Source: Desulfovibrio sp. OttesenSCG-928-C06
GTDB taxonomy: Bacteria; Desulfobacterota; Desulfovibrionia; Desulfovibrionales; Desulfovibrionaceae
Reading direction: 5' to 3'
NCBI GenBank assembly: GCA_030267065.1
Contig: JAJDJF010000005.1
Location: 1 to 57,640, forward strand
DNA: 57,640 bases
Part shown: positions 35,263 through 44,360 of the stretch, in pieces
Layout of the letters: every line of letters begins with the position of its first letter
Position numbering within the stretch: the stretch's first letter is position 1
The notes under the pieces: model-generated
The model's input: the letters and a program-made list of their open reading frames with translations, nothing else
Told to the model about the DNA's origin: nothing
Database searches by the model: none
Position numbers and translations under genes: made by a program

Positions 35263-36522
35263 TCAGGAAATAACCAGATTGTACTGCCGTGTATACTTGC
35301 CCATGATGCGGTAAAATTCTTCCGGAGTGGCTGTCTGGCTGTCTGATGAGGCTTCCTCACCGGCATTGCGCATGATCCCGGCAACTTTCTCCTTAAGCTC
35401 CACAGCAATGGAAACCAGCTTTTTGCCGCTGTCAGGCTTAATGCCCTCGGCTGCCATCCGCTCGTCATCTCCCGCCAGTTCAAGACGCTCCAGACTTTTG
35501 GCAAGGGTCTCGTAAAGCGGCGCAAAAGCTTCCAGATCCAGTTTACGCAGGTTGGCAGACGTGATCTCCTGCCGCAAAAGCTCATCACGCACGTCCTGCG
35601 CAGCCAGCCCGAATTCGGTGGCGGAAGGCAGGAAAGACATGCCGTACTCGCGCAGTTCCGCCACGTTGCGGATCTGGCGGTTGTGATCCTCGCGCTTCAT
35701 GGCGGCGCTAAAATCAAGTTCTGCCATCTCAAAAGCCAGCGCCGCATCCAGCATCAGCTGATGTAGCCGTTTGCCGCGCTTGAAATCGTCCATGGCAAAC
35801 TTGCCTGCGGCGTAATAAGTTCCGGCCTCATCAAGAAGCCCACGGCACCTCTCCAGAGCCTCGGCATAAACTTTGGCCTTCTGGTCCAGAGGACCAGAAG
35901 GTTCCTGCGCGGCCTGCGCCAGAGCGTTTTTTATCAGCGGCCTGAGCTTTTCCCGCGTGGCACCGGGCGGCGCTATCCAGGCCGCGCTGGCAAGGTCCGC
36001 TTCATCGCTTGGGGTTCCGGCGGTGCCGAAAGTGCTGAAATAGCCCTGCGCATCATCCAGAACTAGCTCTGAGTCATTGAGCAAATCAACGTAAGCGTTC
36101 CATTTTTCAACCGGCAACCCGTCAGCTTCGCCTGATAAGGCTGGAGCTTGGGCGTCTTCCGGGCTATTGCCGGAATTTTCAGCGCCAGCCTCACCCGCGT
36201 TGCCAGCCTTGCCGGTATTGCCTGCATTTGCAGATGATCCGGTCTGGTTTGCGGAGCCGTTCTCTTCGTCGCCGGAACAGCCGGAAAGCAGCCCCAGAGC
36301 CAGAACAAGACAGAAAAAAAGCGCCAGAAGCCGGACGGAAGGGACGGGGCGGATATGCGTAAACTGCCGGACAGATATATCTGGCATGACTGGCATGGCT
36401 GGCTTGACAGACATGGCCGGCATGGCTGGCCGGGCGTGACTGATATGGCCGGATTTTATGATGCGGACGGGGGGGGCGTACAAAAAAGGCAGAAACATAT
36501 TAAAAAACTGAGTACCAGACAT
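35263..36522 (-). CDS. Lipoprotein with DUF3829-like (YiiG-type) domain
   Basis: 419 residues if started at ATG 36522, which has GGAG five bases upstream. The lipobox LLSGC (followed by SGDEEN) would then sit at about residue 82, far too deep for a normal signal. A start at one of the ATGs around 36385-36423 would be better for export but lacks a ribosome binding site. The pre-signal stretch contains a PAMPAM..KPAMPVM repeat. After a Gly/Asn/Ala-rich linker, the alpha-helical region from EKWNAYVDLLND resembles DUF3829, an uncharacterised family of envelope lipoproteins. Same strand as the lipoprotein gene upstream but 236 bases apart. Confidence 0.65.
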   Translation of the reverse strand: MSGTQFFNMFLPFLYAPPVRIIKSGHISHARPAMPAMSVKPAMPVMPDISVRQFTHIRPVPSVRLLALFFCLVLALGLLSGCSGDEENGSANQTGSSANAGNTGKAGNAGEAGAENSGNSPEDAQAPALSGEADGLPVEKWNAYVDLLNDSELVLDDAQGYFSTFGTAGTPSDEADLASAAWIAPPGATREKLRPLIKNALAQAAQEPSGPLDQKAKVYAEALERCRGLLDEAGTYYAAGKFAMDDFKRGKRLHQLMLDAALAFEMAELDFSAAMKREDHNRQIRNVAELREYGMSFLPSATEFGLAAQDVRDELLRQEITSANLRKLDLEAFAPLYETLAKSLERLELAGDDERMAAEGIKPDSGKKLVSIAVELKEKVAGIMRNAGEEASSDSQTATPEEFYRIMGKYTRQYNLVIS

Positions 36523-36757
36523 CACAACTCCGCTCTTTGCAGCTTGATGATTATGCCACGCCACTAAAAACGCATAGCAGTTTCTGCCAGTTCCGGGTCA
36601 AATCCGGACTACTCCGCCCCAGCCGTAATCACGTTTCAACACTCAAGCAATACAGCTAAAAGCCGCTACTTACAACCGCCGGTTCTGGTGGTTTTTCAAA
36701 CAGGCTCCGGCACTACCGTCATTCCCAATTCAGAGCGCTGCAACCGCGCGGTAACCA

Positions 36758-38275
36758 TCAATCGGGGTAATATCTTATATTCCGCTCCAGCACCGCCGGT
36801 TCCGGGATCGGGTGTTCACCATCGTGGATGCTGTAATACTCTGCCCTAACCCAGTTGCCGTGCTCGTCGTATTCGTACCGGCGCACGTCAACATCCGGCT
36901 CTCCATAACGGTTTTCAGAATAGCGCGTCATGTTGCCGAGTTCGTCATACTCATAGGCGAACTCGCGCACCCACGGGCCGCTATCCTGAGCAGGCTCTCC
37001 GTTCATACCACCGGCACCGTTCGCGCTACGCTTACCGCCAGCGTCGCTATTACCGCCAGAACCGCCAGCTAGGCCGCGGCTACCCTTGCTGTCCGGAGCG
37101 TTTGAGCCGTGCGCCGCGCCAGCACCTTGCGGTCCCTTGCTGGAGGTGACCCGCTCCTGCACCACCCGGCCCTGCGCGTCGCGCTCAAAGGAACGCAGTT
37201 CAACCAGAGTTTCGCCGTCGCGGAAAAAGTAAACAGTCTGCCATTGCTCCAGTCTGCCCTGCGCGTCATACTGCTTGAATTCCGGCAGGCTGGACTGTAC
37301 TGCCGGAGCTACCGGGCCAGCATTGGCAGCCAGAGCGAGCTGGGCTGTCCGGCCAGCCTGACTGGTGCTGCCCTGCTGTGACGGGCTGACCGGGTGAGAC
37401 GGGCGAGCAGGACGTAACTGGGCAGCTACCTTGCTGATGCGGTAAAGGCGCCGCTCAGCGGGGTCAACGCGAAAAGAGTACTCACGTTTGCCCTTGCCGG
37501 AAACAAGCGTCATACCTGCAAGGCGGCCCTGCTCATCATAGGAATACGCGCGCCGGGTTTGTACAATATCTTTGGCAAAGTCACCTTTTGCGCTGTTTTC
37601 GATATAACGGTTCACGGCCTCAAAACTCATGACCTGCGCAAGCCGCCCGTCCTTGCCGTACTTATATTCAACGTGAGCCGGATAGCAGGAGCCAAGGCTG
37701 ATAAACGGCAGTTTGGAGCCGTTGTCGTCAAGGCCCACCGGGTGCGCCTCTACCAGCCGCCCGTCCTTGTCGTACTCCAGATAAAGGCAGACCAGATCCT
37801 TGCGTCCGGTTACCTGCACCATCAGGTGCGCGGGGCGCTCGCTCCCGTCTACTTTCTCATTACCCAGAGTAAGCACCCAGATTTTGCCGCCCTCGGCATC
37901 ATAGGCTGTTTGCGAACGCAGACCGCGCGGTCCAAAATCAAGCATGTACGGGTATTTCACTGTATCAATCGGGTAAGAAAGCAGACGGTCTGTGGTAACG
38001 TAAACAGGCTGCCCGGAAAGGACTACCGGCCCTTTTACCCTGCTCACACGCCCGTCTTTGCCTACCACACCCTTGTAGGGGATAAAGCTGACCAGCCGGA
38101 TCTTGCCGTGCAAGGTTGAGCGTTGCCACAACCCGGCGATTGGCTCATCGGACTCGTCCCACATGGGCGTGAAGTCCGGCGGCACAACTGCCACAGGCGC
38201 CTGCCTGACGCAGCCACTAAAAAACAGGCCGCAGCAAAGGCAAAGCAACAGACATGCAAAGGCGATTCTATTCAT
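36758..38275 (-). CDS. Lipoprotein with YD (RHS-like) repeats
   Basis: 505 residues from ATG 38275. The signal peptide ends in a lipobox FFSGC. The mature protein contains several YD-type repeats: EYDKDGRLVEA, KYGKDGRLAQV, SYDEQGRLAGM, QYDAQGRLEQW, YDELGNMTRYSENRYG and YDEHGNWVRA. The repeats are spaced widely, with an Ala/Gly/Ser/Asn-rich linker at about residues 405-450. In RHS/Tc toxins YD repeats form a large shell, but here only about six occur and no toxin or core-cleavage motif is present. It is more like the small YD-repeat lipoproteins that may bind carbohydrates. It is monocistronic. Confidence 0.75.
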   Translation of the reverse strand: MNRIAFACLLLCLCCGLFFSGCVRQAPVAVVPPDFTPMWDESDEPIAGLWQRSTLHGKIRLVSFIPYKGVVGKDGRVSRVKGPVVLSGQPVYVTTDRLLSYPIDTVKYPYMLDFGPRGLRSQTAYDAEGGKIWVLTLGNEKVDGSERPAHLMVQVTGRKDLVCLYLEYDKDGRLVEAHPVGLDDNGSKLPFISLGSCYPAHVEYKYGKDGRLAQVMSFEAVNRYIENSAKGDFAKDIVQTRRAYSYDEQGRLAGMTLVSGKGKREYSFRVDPAERRLYRISKVAAQLRPARPSHPVSPSQQGSTSQAGRTAQLALAANAGPVAPAVQSSLPEFKQYDAQGRLEQWQTVYFFRDGETLVELRSFERDAQGRVVQERVTSSKGPQGAGAAHGSNAPDSKGSRGLAGGSGGNSDAGGKRSANGAGGMNGEPAQDSGPWVREFAYEYDELGNMTRYSENRYGEPDVDVRRYEYDEHGNWVRAEYYSIHDGEHPIPEPAVLERNIRYYPD

Positions 38276-38606
38276 GGATATTCCCGGTAAAAAATTACAG
38301 GCATGAGTCCGGCTGGCATTGCCGAAAGACGGTATGGCAAAAGAGGCGCTTTTCATACATGAAGCCAATCTACGTTACAGATGGGCCAAACGCCCGCGCA
38401 GTCTAGCATTCAGCCAGCCAGCCCGCAACCTGTATGAACATGCGACTGACGGGACCGGAGCTAAAACATTCCCTGACGCGTGCCTGCCATGGCAGTATCC
38501 AGCCGGAAATTCAGGCAAACGCAGTATCGCAGCTTTGCATATCAGAATAATAAAAAAGGGCCGCGATAACTCGCGGCCCTCCTGGAGGACAATCCAGATC
38601 CTGCTG
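38276..38606. other. Intergenic region between same-strand genes
   Basis: It contains the terminator of the AAHS transporter gene at 38551-38580; the rest should hold the promoter of the YD lipoprotein. No gene seen. Confidence 0.5.
38551..38580 (-). terminator. Terminator of the AAHS-type transporter gene
   Basis: A 10-bp stem AGGGCCGCGA/TCGCGGCCCT with a 4-base loop. Six T follow on the minus strand. Confidence 0.9.
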
Positions 38607-39935
38607 CTATCTGGAGTATGACGGCTGCCTGATGCCCTTCACGATGATGGCGGCAGCCGAAATTCCCAATGGAATCAATGCAAACATGAAGATGGCCGAG
38701 GGCTCGTAGTTCAGGCCGAGAATCAGCGCGCCCGAGCCGGAACCGGTTATGGAGCCGAGGCGTCCGATACCTGCGGCCCAGCTTACGCCCGTGGCTCGCA
38801 CTTCAGTGGGATAGGTGTGCGCGGCCAGCGCAAACAGACCAGTGCTCACGCAGCTGACAGTCACGCCGATAAGGAAGACCAGCGGAACCATGCTGGAGAG
38901 CGTCAGATGCAACTGGGCCAGAATCACCGCAAACAGCCCGCCAAGGACAACGGCCCCCGCCAGCACTTTGTGGTGCTCGATTTTATCCATGACCATGCCC
39001 ACAAAGAAGTTGCCGAAAACCCCGCCAATCTGAAAAGTAGCCCCCACCAGCGCCCAGTGTGCCATGTCCATGCCGGAGGCCTTGGCAACCGAGGGCATCC
39101 AGGTGGAAAGCAGGTAGTTGGCGAACAGGATGGAGAGCATGGCAACCCAGAGCGTTACGGTGCCAAGGCGATATTCCGGCTTGAGCAGTACGCCGACGGT
39201 ATTTTTGGTGCCCACGCGTACTTCGGAGGTATAGAACTCGGTATTCTCATCAGCCAGCCCCGGAACCAGACGGTTCACCACAGCCAGCAGGCGCTGCCTG
39301 CGTTCCGGCTTGAGCACAAGAAAACGGGTGGATTCCGGCAGTGTGAACCAGAGGTAACAGGCAAAAAGAATAGGTACCACGCCGCCAGCGACAAGTACGG
39401 CCCGCCAGTCCCAGTGGGCCACCAGAATAGTGGTGACCAGCCCGCACAGGGCGGCCCCGGCTGAAAAGCCGCAGTAAATAACCGTGACCATCCACGAACG
39501 GTACCGTTTGGGTGCATATTCAGATATCAGCGTAACGGTGTTGGGCATGGAAGCGCCAAGACCCATACCGGTGAGGAAGCGCCAGAAGCACAGAGCCGCG
39601 ACGCTGTCAGAAAAAGCCGAAACCAGACTCCAGACCCCGAAGAAAAATATGGAACCAACCACCACCACCTTGCGGCCAAGCCTGTCAGCCAGCGGACCGG
39701 CCGTCAGCGCGCCCACAGCCAACCCAACCAGCCCGGACATTACCACAGGCCCGAGGGCGGTGTTGTCTATTCCCCAGGCTTCGCGTAGCGGAGGAGCAAG
39801 AAAAGCCATCACGGCAGTGTCAAATCCGTCAAACATCAGGATTATAAAGCTGATGAAGAGCATCCCCCAGGTAGTGCGGCTTATGGGCCGCGCATCAAGG
39901 AATGTGCAAATATCCACTTTTTCCGCTGTAGCCAT
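38607..39935 (-). CDS. MFS transporter, aromatic acid:H+ symporter (AAHS) type
   Basis: 442 residues with 12 predicted helices. Helix 1 has MFDGFDTAVMAF, close to the DGxD motif of AAHS carriers such as PcaK and BenK. Loop 2-3 has GPLADRLGRKVVVVGS and loop 8-9 has VMDKIEHHKV. Likely substrates are benzoate-like or other small carboxylates, but none can be fixed. The start at 39935 was chosen because GGAGGA lies four bases upstream; ATGs at 39947 and 40004 are also in frame. Own terminator downstream, long upstream region, so monocistronic. Confidence 0.85.
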   Translation of the reverse strand: MATAEKVDICTFLDARPISRTTWGMLFISFIILMFDGFDTAVMAFLAPPLREAWGIDNTALGPVVMSGLVGLAVGALTAGPLADRLGRKVVVVGSIFFFGVWSLVSAFSDSVAALCFWRFLTGMGLGASMPNTVTLISEYAPKRYRSWMVTVIYCGFSAGAALCGLVTTILVAHWDWRAVLVAGGVVPILFACYLWFTLPESTRFLVLKPERRQRLLAVVNRLVPGLADENTEFYTSEVRVGTKNTVGVLLKPEYRLGTVTLWVAMLSILFANYLLSTWMPSVAKASGMDMAHWALVGATFQIGGVFGNFFVGMVMDKIEHHKVLAGAVVLGGLFAVILAQLHLTLSSMVPLVFLIGVTVSCVSTGLFALAAHTYPTEVRATGVSWAAGIGRLGSITGSGSGALILGLNYEPSAIFMFALIPLGISAAAIIVKGIRQPSYSR

Positions 39936-40837
39936 CTTTTCCTCCATGCTGTCTTGGAGCCTGCGTAACCGGGCAAACGGACCCCATCGAATTGTCTGAA
40001 CCACATCCCGCCGCGTCTGACCGCCAGCCGCCCCGTAACGATGCTGGCTCTGGCCGGATTTGCCGGGTCAGCAAGGACAGTTCTGATTGCGAATTACAGA
40101 CAAAAATCAATCACTGCCCAGAAGGTTTGGGGATGAAATTCACGCCGCCAATATGTGACTTAATTCACAATTCGATATTCAAAAAAAAGCCATCATTCGT
40201 CAAACGCATAATACCCCGAAAGATACAGCAATATTATTCATAAGCATCCAGCAAGAACGGATACTGCAATACGCCCATATTGCAGCGCATCAGCTTTATA
40301 AAACCATAGCACATACGTTTTGACGCACTTCAATGCGCATCAATATTTTTAATATGATGTTTATTCTACAACAATATTTTTCAGGCATTGCACCCTGTAG
40401 CCGACCGGGAGACAATGAGTTCAAGGATTTATTGATAGCAGTATTGGCGCAGTCAGGTGATAAGGCTGACTTCTAGAGCATTTAAACTTTGAGATGTCAT
40501 CCGCTTTTTTCTGTTCTTTGGCAGTCCCGGCAACTATCAGCCATAGGAAAAGCATTGATTCTTTTTACACACGCCAAACCTGAAGCAGGCTTGGCTAAAG
40601 ACACGCTGCGCTGCTCGCTTGCGGGCGGCGCTAGCTGCACTGCCGCTCTAGCCGTCGACGCAACCGGCGCGAAAAGAAGGTTTTGTAGCGGAATTTATTC
40701 TGGATCGTTTTGCCATTAGAGCTGATACGGTGCTCAGACAAGGCAAAAATCTTTTTTATGCGATGCCGTTGTTCACCTTCGCAAAAAAGGCGCAGCGGTC
40801 ATTTACAGCCTGTATTATTGGCGCAGAAAACGCCGTT
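39936..40837. other. Long intergenic region
   Basis: About 900 bases. The 40130-40480 part is very AT-rich and should include the promoter of the AAHS gene. The 40480-40840 part is GC-richer and contains a GCCAA.CCTG/CAGG.TTGGC hairpin near 40570. No convincing gene, RNA or mobile element; short open frames lack ribosome binding sites. Confidence 0.5.
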
Positions 40838-41848
40838 CTAGCCCCCAACCGCGTCCCGGACACGCTCAAAGCCCTGACCGCAGGCCGACCAGAGTTCCTT
40901 GAGGGTTCCCATGAAATCTTCGCTGTAGATCTCGTCATTGCGGCCCTGAGCCAGTTTTTCGTCCACCATGGCCTTGCTGCGCTCAAGCGCCTCGCGCACC
41001 GGGGCGTATTCCGCGCGCTCAACCACCTTTACCCGGCAGTCTTCCGAAACGTCCGCCACCTCGTAACGCAACGGCACGTTCCAGTTGCGGATGCACATAT
41101 TGAAAAGGTAGTTATTCAGCAAAAACAGGCCAGTGCCGCCCTTGCCGTCACGGAACAGACTTTCGTACATGGCAACCCTGTCCACCTGCCGGGCGGTGTA
41201 AACCTCGTCAATATCCTCCCGCCCGGTGTCGGCAAAAAACTTCTCGCCGTGGTAGTAGTATTGCGGCAAACCGGCTATGCGCATGCGCTGCCCGTAATCC
41301 CCGTCCTCCGCACCGTAAAGGCCGTAATCCTCGCTCCAGTAGCCGAGAAAATCGGAAACAGCCCTGGGAATAAACATGGCCTGCCCTGCAAGCGTGGCTG
41401 TGCAGATGCCCAGCACACCGTCCGGCGTTTCAAGCGCGCCGGGGGCCGCCAGCAACTCTTCCTCGCTCTGCGCCCCGCCAAAAGTAGACAGAGGTTGCCC
41501 GTGCGACCAGATGCGGAACAGCTTCTCGGGCCAGTCCGGAATCTGCGCCACCATGTCGTTATCCAGTTTCATGTAAACCGGCGCATCGGTCATTTTCCAG
41601 CCCAGATTGGCTGCGCACGAAATGCCCATATTCTCCGGCAGCAGGAACAGCTTGTCGATAAGCCCGGCCTTTTTGAACTCGATGAGTTTTGCCACCAGAT
41701 CGGCATCGCTGCCGTTATCAACAACGGTGATGCAGAAGGGCACGGCGCGGCTGGTGCGGCGCAGGGCCAGCAGGACGCGCTGGGTGCTTTGCAGCCGGTT
41801 AAAAACCGGCATGGTGATGTTCAAGATGGGGGCCGCGCTCACAGACAC
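40838..41848 (-). CDS. Family 2 glycosyltransferase
   Basis: 336 residues of the GT-A fold. The N terminus ILNITMPVFNR, the VVDNGSD strand and the metal/nucleotide motif KLDNDM are typical of GT2. A later EDGDYGQRMRIAG resembles the acceptor-side ED motif. It probably transfers a sugar in polysaccharide or flagellin/lipid glycosylation. It begins 11 bases after the stop of the acetyltransferase gene on the same strand, so the two share an operon; the partner could modify the same glycan or its sugar donor. Confidence 0.85.
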   Translation of the reverse strand: MSVSAAPILNITMPVFNRLQSTQRVLLALRRTSRAVPFCITVVDNGSDADLVAKLIEFKKAGLIDKLFLLPENMGISCAANLGWKMTDAPVYMKLDNDMVAQIPDWPEKLFRIWSHGQPLSTFGGAQSEEELLAAPGALETPDGVLGICTATLAGQAMFIPRAVSDFLGYWSEDYGLYGAEDGDYGQRMRIAGLPQYYYHGEKFFADTGREDIDEVYTARQVDRVAMYESLFRDGKGGTGLFLLNNYLFNMCIRNWNVPLRYEVADVSEDCRVKVVERAEYAPVREALERSKAMVDEKLAQGRNDEIYSEDFMGTLKELWSACGQGFERVRDAVGG

Positions 41849-41859
41849 CTCGCAAGACG

Positions 41860-43077
41860 CTAAAAATAATCAGAAAAATACGGCTGCTGGCTTGGAATAA
41901 CATTTTCCAGCAACACCACCGCTTCCCAACCGGCTTTGAGTCGCTCCAGATCCGCAAAATAGCTGGCCAGACGGTAATTCATCAGCAGCGCGGTCAGGGT
42001 CTGGATATCAATCTCCACCGCGTTGGCAGTTATGTTGCTTCCAATCCGGTTCTGCCCGTCGCCAATGCCGTCAATGCTAAAAACGCCGTTATTCCATGGC
42101 GCAAGCGGGTCAGACACCACAAAGTGGAACGGCTCAAAAAAGGCCCCGAATGGATAGCTCTCCAAAAACGCCCGCACATCCACAATACGCGCCATAAAAT
42201 ACGGCTCAATGGTTTCCACAATCTGGCTGTCGTCCAGATAAAAGGCCAGCGGCTCGTTTTTGTAGATGTGCCCACGCACTTCATCGATCATCGAAAAATG
42301 CGCCCCGATAAAGTTCCACAGGCCGTGCCGCGCTTCCTGATTCAGGTAGATCATCTCCTTGATGTGGAAGACATCGTCCGCAATCCAGTACAGCAGGTAG
42401 CCTGAAGGTTCCTGCGCCTCGTTGTAATACACGGCGGCGCTGCGTTCTTCCTCGTTCTCCCAGCGCCAGTATTCTTCCCACTCCGGCTCGCGGCGAATCA
42501 GCGCGCCGTGGCTTTGCCGGGCAAAGCGGTCGTAGGTGGACAACACATCCGGATGCCCTACTGCAAAGCGTTCCACAAAGCCCGGAACCTCCACCTGCCC
42601 CGGCAACTGGCTGTCGCGGATGGTAAAGGTCAGGTGGTCGGACATGATCTCCCAGCCCTTGCGCCGGTAATAGGGAATCGAATACGGGTACAGGCAGGAT
42701 ATCCACTGCCCGCTATCGCGCATGCGGCCCAGCGTGGTACGGATCAGGTCGTTCATCAGGCCCAGACCGGCGTATTCCGGGTAGGTACCAACGCCTGTGA
42801 TGCCGCCCATCTTGAAGATGCGGCCGTGGATGTTCTGCTCGCACGGGTAGGTGCAAATCTGCGACACCAGATTGTCGCCGTTGAACCAGCCAAAGACGTC
42901 GGCCCGCTCAAGCATCGGGCGTTTGGAACGGATTAGCTCTCCGTCCTCGTAGCCGCTTTCCTGCAACTCCGCATTGGTAACCTGAAACACATAGCGCAAA
43001 AGCTCGTTGAACTGCGTAAGATGCTCAAGTCCCACGGGTTTAAGTTGCAGTCGCTCACGGATTTTCCGGTTAGGCAT
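41860..43077 (-). CDS. Eis-like GNAT acetyltransferase
   Basis: 405 residues. The N-terminal GNAT domain has the acetyl-CoA loop around GITGVGTYPEYAGLGLMNDLI, then a second GNAT-like half and a C-terminal SCP2-like domain, as in the Eis family. Eis proteins acetylate aminoglycosides, polyamines or protein lysines. Their usual terminal carboxylate is replaced here by Phe (SDYF). ATG 43077 was chosen as the start, with GGA upstream; ATG 43116 would add 13 residues. First gene of a two-gene operon with the GT2 gene. Confidence 0.8.
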   Translation of the reverse strand: MPNRKIRERLQLKPVGLEHLTQFNELLRYVFQVTNAELQESGYEDGELIRSKRPMLERADVFGWFNGDNLVSQICTYPCEQNIHGRIFKMGGITGVGTYPEYAGLGLMNDLIRTTLGRMRDSGQWISCLYPYSIPYYRRKGWEIMSDHLTFTIRDSQLPGQVEVPGFVERFAVGHPDVLSTYDRFARQSHGALIRREPEWEEYWRWENEEERSAAVYYNEAQEPSGYLLYWIADDVFHIKEMIYLNQEARHGLWNFIGAHFSMIDEVRGHIYKNEPLAFYLDDSQIVETIEPYFMARIVDVRAFLESYPFGAFFEPFHFVVSDPLAPWNNGVFSIDGIGDGQNRIGSNITANAVEIDIQTLTALLMNYRLASYFADLERLKAGWEAVVLLENVIPSQQPYFSDYF

Positions 43078-43343
43078 GACAATTCCGTTATTCAAAGCTG
43101 ATTTGAGCAGCAACACGCCGCGCTTTCAGCCGGATATTTCAAGGCGTTTATCGCAAATAAATTCCGCTATCGGTAAAAACGCGCAAGCCGGGCCTGCCGC
43201 CCAAGTTCCGGGTCAGGCCACTCGCCATAATCGCGCGTGTTCAAACAAAAAGCCGTTATTGAAACTTTTAGCACCAGCCATGAATTATTAAAAGAGGCAA
43301 ATGCGCGGCAACGGCCTTGTTTTTATAAGCCTCACGGCGTTGA

Positions 43344-43667
43344 TCAGGCCCCGTTGCCAAGAAACTTCAGCCCGGCAATGCCCGCAACAATCAGCCCTAG
43401 GCAGGCAAGGCGCTGCAAGTCTGCGCTGTCGCCAAAAAGAAAGATGCCCAGAATGACCGTGCCCACAGTGCCAACCCCGGTCCAGACCGCATAAGCCGTG
43501 CCGACCGGCAGGCTGCGCATGGCCAGCCCCAAAAGCAGCACGCTCACAATCATGGACAGCGCGGTAAACACCGAGGGCCACAGGCGGGTAAAGCCCTCGC
43601 TGTACTTCAGGCCAATGGCCCAACCCATCTCGAACAAACCGGCAACAAGCAGAATACCCCAGGCCAT
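43344..43667 (-). CDS. sugE: SMR guanidinium exporter Gdx (SugE)
   Basis: 107 residues, four membrane helices, the small multidrug resistance fold. The sequence follows SugE/Gdx closely: [21 protein letters not shown] with the essential membrane Glu13, [15 protein letters not shown], and a C-terminal [12 protein letters not shown]. Gdx proteins exchange guanidinium for protons as antiparallel dimers. AAAGGAG seven bases upstream sets ATG 43667 as the start. Upstream lies a structured leader ending in a terminator, in keeping with the common riboswitch control of this exporter. Confidence 0.92.
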   Translation of the reverse strand: MAWGILLVAGLFEMGWAIGLKYSEGFTRLWPSVFTALSMIVSVLLLGLAMRSLPVGTAYAVWTGVGTVGTVILGIFLFGDSADLQRLACLGLIVAGIAGLKFLGNGA

Positions 43668-44360
43668 TGTAAACTCCTTTTGGCGAATCGATATAGATTT
43701 GCGCGGTGTAGCGGCCCCGGCAAGCTCTTTTGTCTGCCATGCTTGCAGGCAGCAGAAAGCCAGAGAACTAAAAACGCTACGGTATCCAAAAACGCTCCGG
43801 GCAAAAAAAAATGCCGGAGCAAACTCCGGCACGAGGACAGCACACCTTGCAACAATTGCGATGCAGTCCGTGTCATGCGACCAGCAATATATAGCCCCGC
43901 CTTTTCATTCTGGCAAGACCTCTGTGCCATACCCCGCATCTGGCTCCTCATCTACTCTGAGCACCAGTGCCATGTCCCGCATCTGGACAGCACTCCCCCG
44001 CGCCAGACAAAGCGCCCCTGCTGCGCCGTGCTGCCATATCCCCAACGAATCCGGGTCGCACACGCATTCTGGAGCCTGCAAGTCATATATCAACAGTTTC
44101 TCTTGACAAACAGGACTATATTTAAATATTTAGATATACAGATTTAACAAAAACCGTTTGCGCCCAGTTCAAGAACAAGAACAGGACTAAAAACAGAATC
44201 AGAAACCGGCCAAAAGCCACGTTTGCAGGCCCACCGTGGCGCAGACGCAGCATTTGCACTGGCGCGATATACAGCGGCCACCGTAACGCGGGCGTAGCGC
44301 GTCCACACCGCGCCCGTAAAGCGCCTGGCGCAAGTTTACGAATTCAACACGAGGTTTCCC
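43668..44360. other. Intergenic region between divergent sugE and metA
   Basis: On the minus side it holds the structured sugE leader (43803-43872). On the plus side it holds a TTGACA at 44103-44108 and a roughly 220-base metA leader, GC-rich from about 44220, with a GGGCG/CGCCC hairpin near 44290-44315. The metA leader was compared by eye with SAM-II features and did not match well. Confidence 0.5.
43803..43872 (-). promoter_or_regulatory. Structured leader with terminator upstream of sugE (candidate riboswitch)
   Basis: On the minus strand CACGGACTGCA (43862-43872) pairs with TGCTGTCCTCGTG (43830-43842) around an inner GCAATTGTTGC hairpin. The end of that stem abuts a perfect terminator GCCGGAG-TTTG-CTCCGGC (43813-43830) followed by T, with nine T (43803-43811). 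It lies about 136 bases before the sugE start. Guanidine riboswitches commonly sit here, but the ykkC and mini-ykkC consensus sequences were not recognised. Confidence 0.5.

Noticed and set aside
44140..44360. SAM-II or other SAM riboswitch upstream of metA
   Set aside because: The leader is GC-rich and foldable, but the conserved SAM-II core could not be aligned by eye. A covariance model search would decide.
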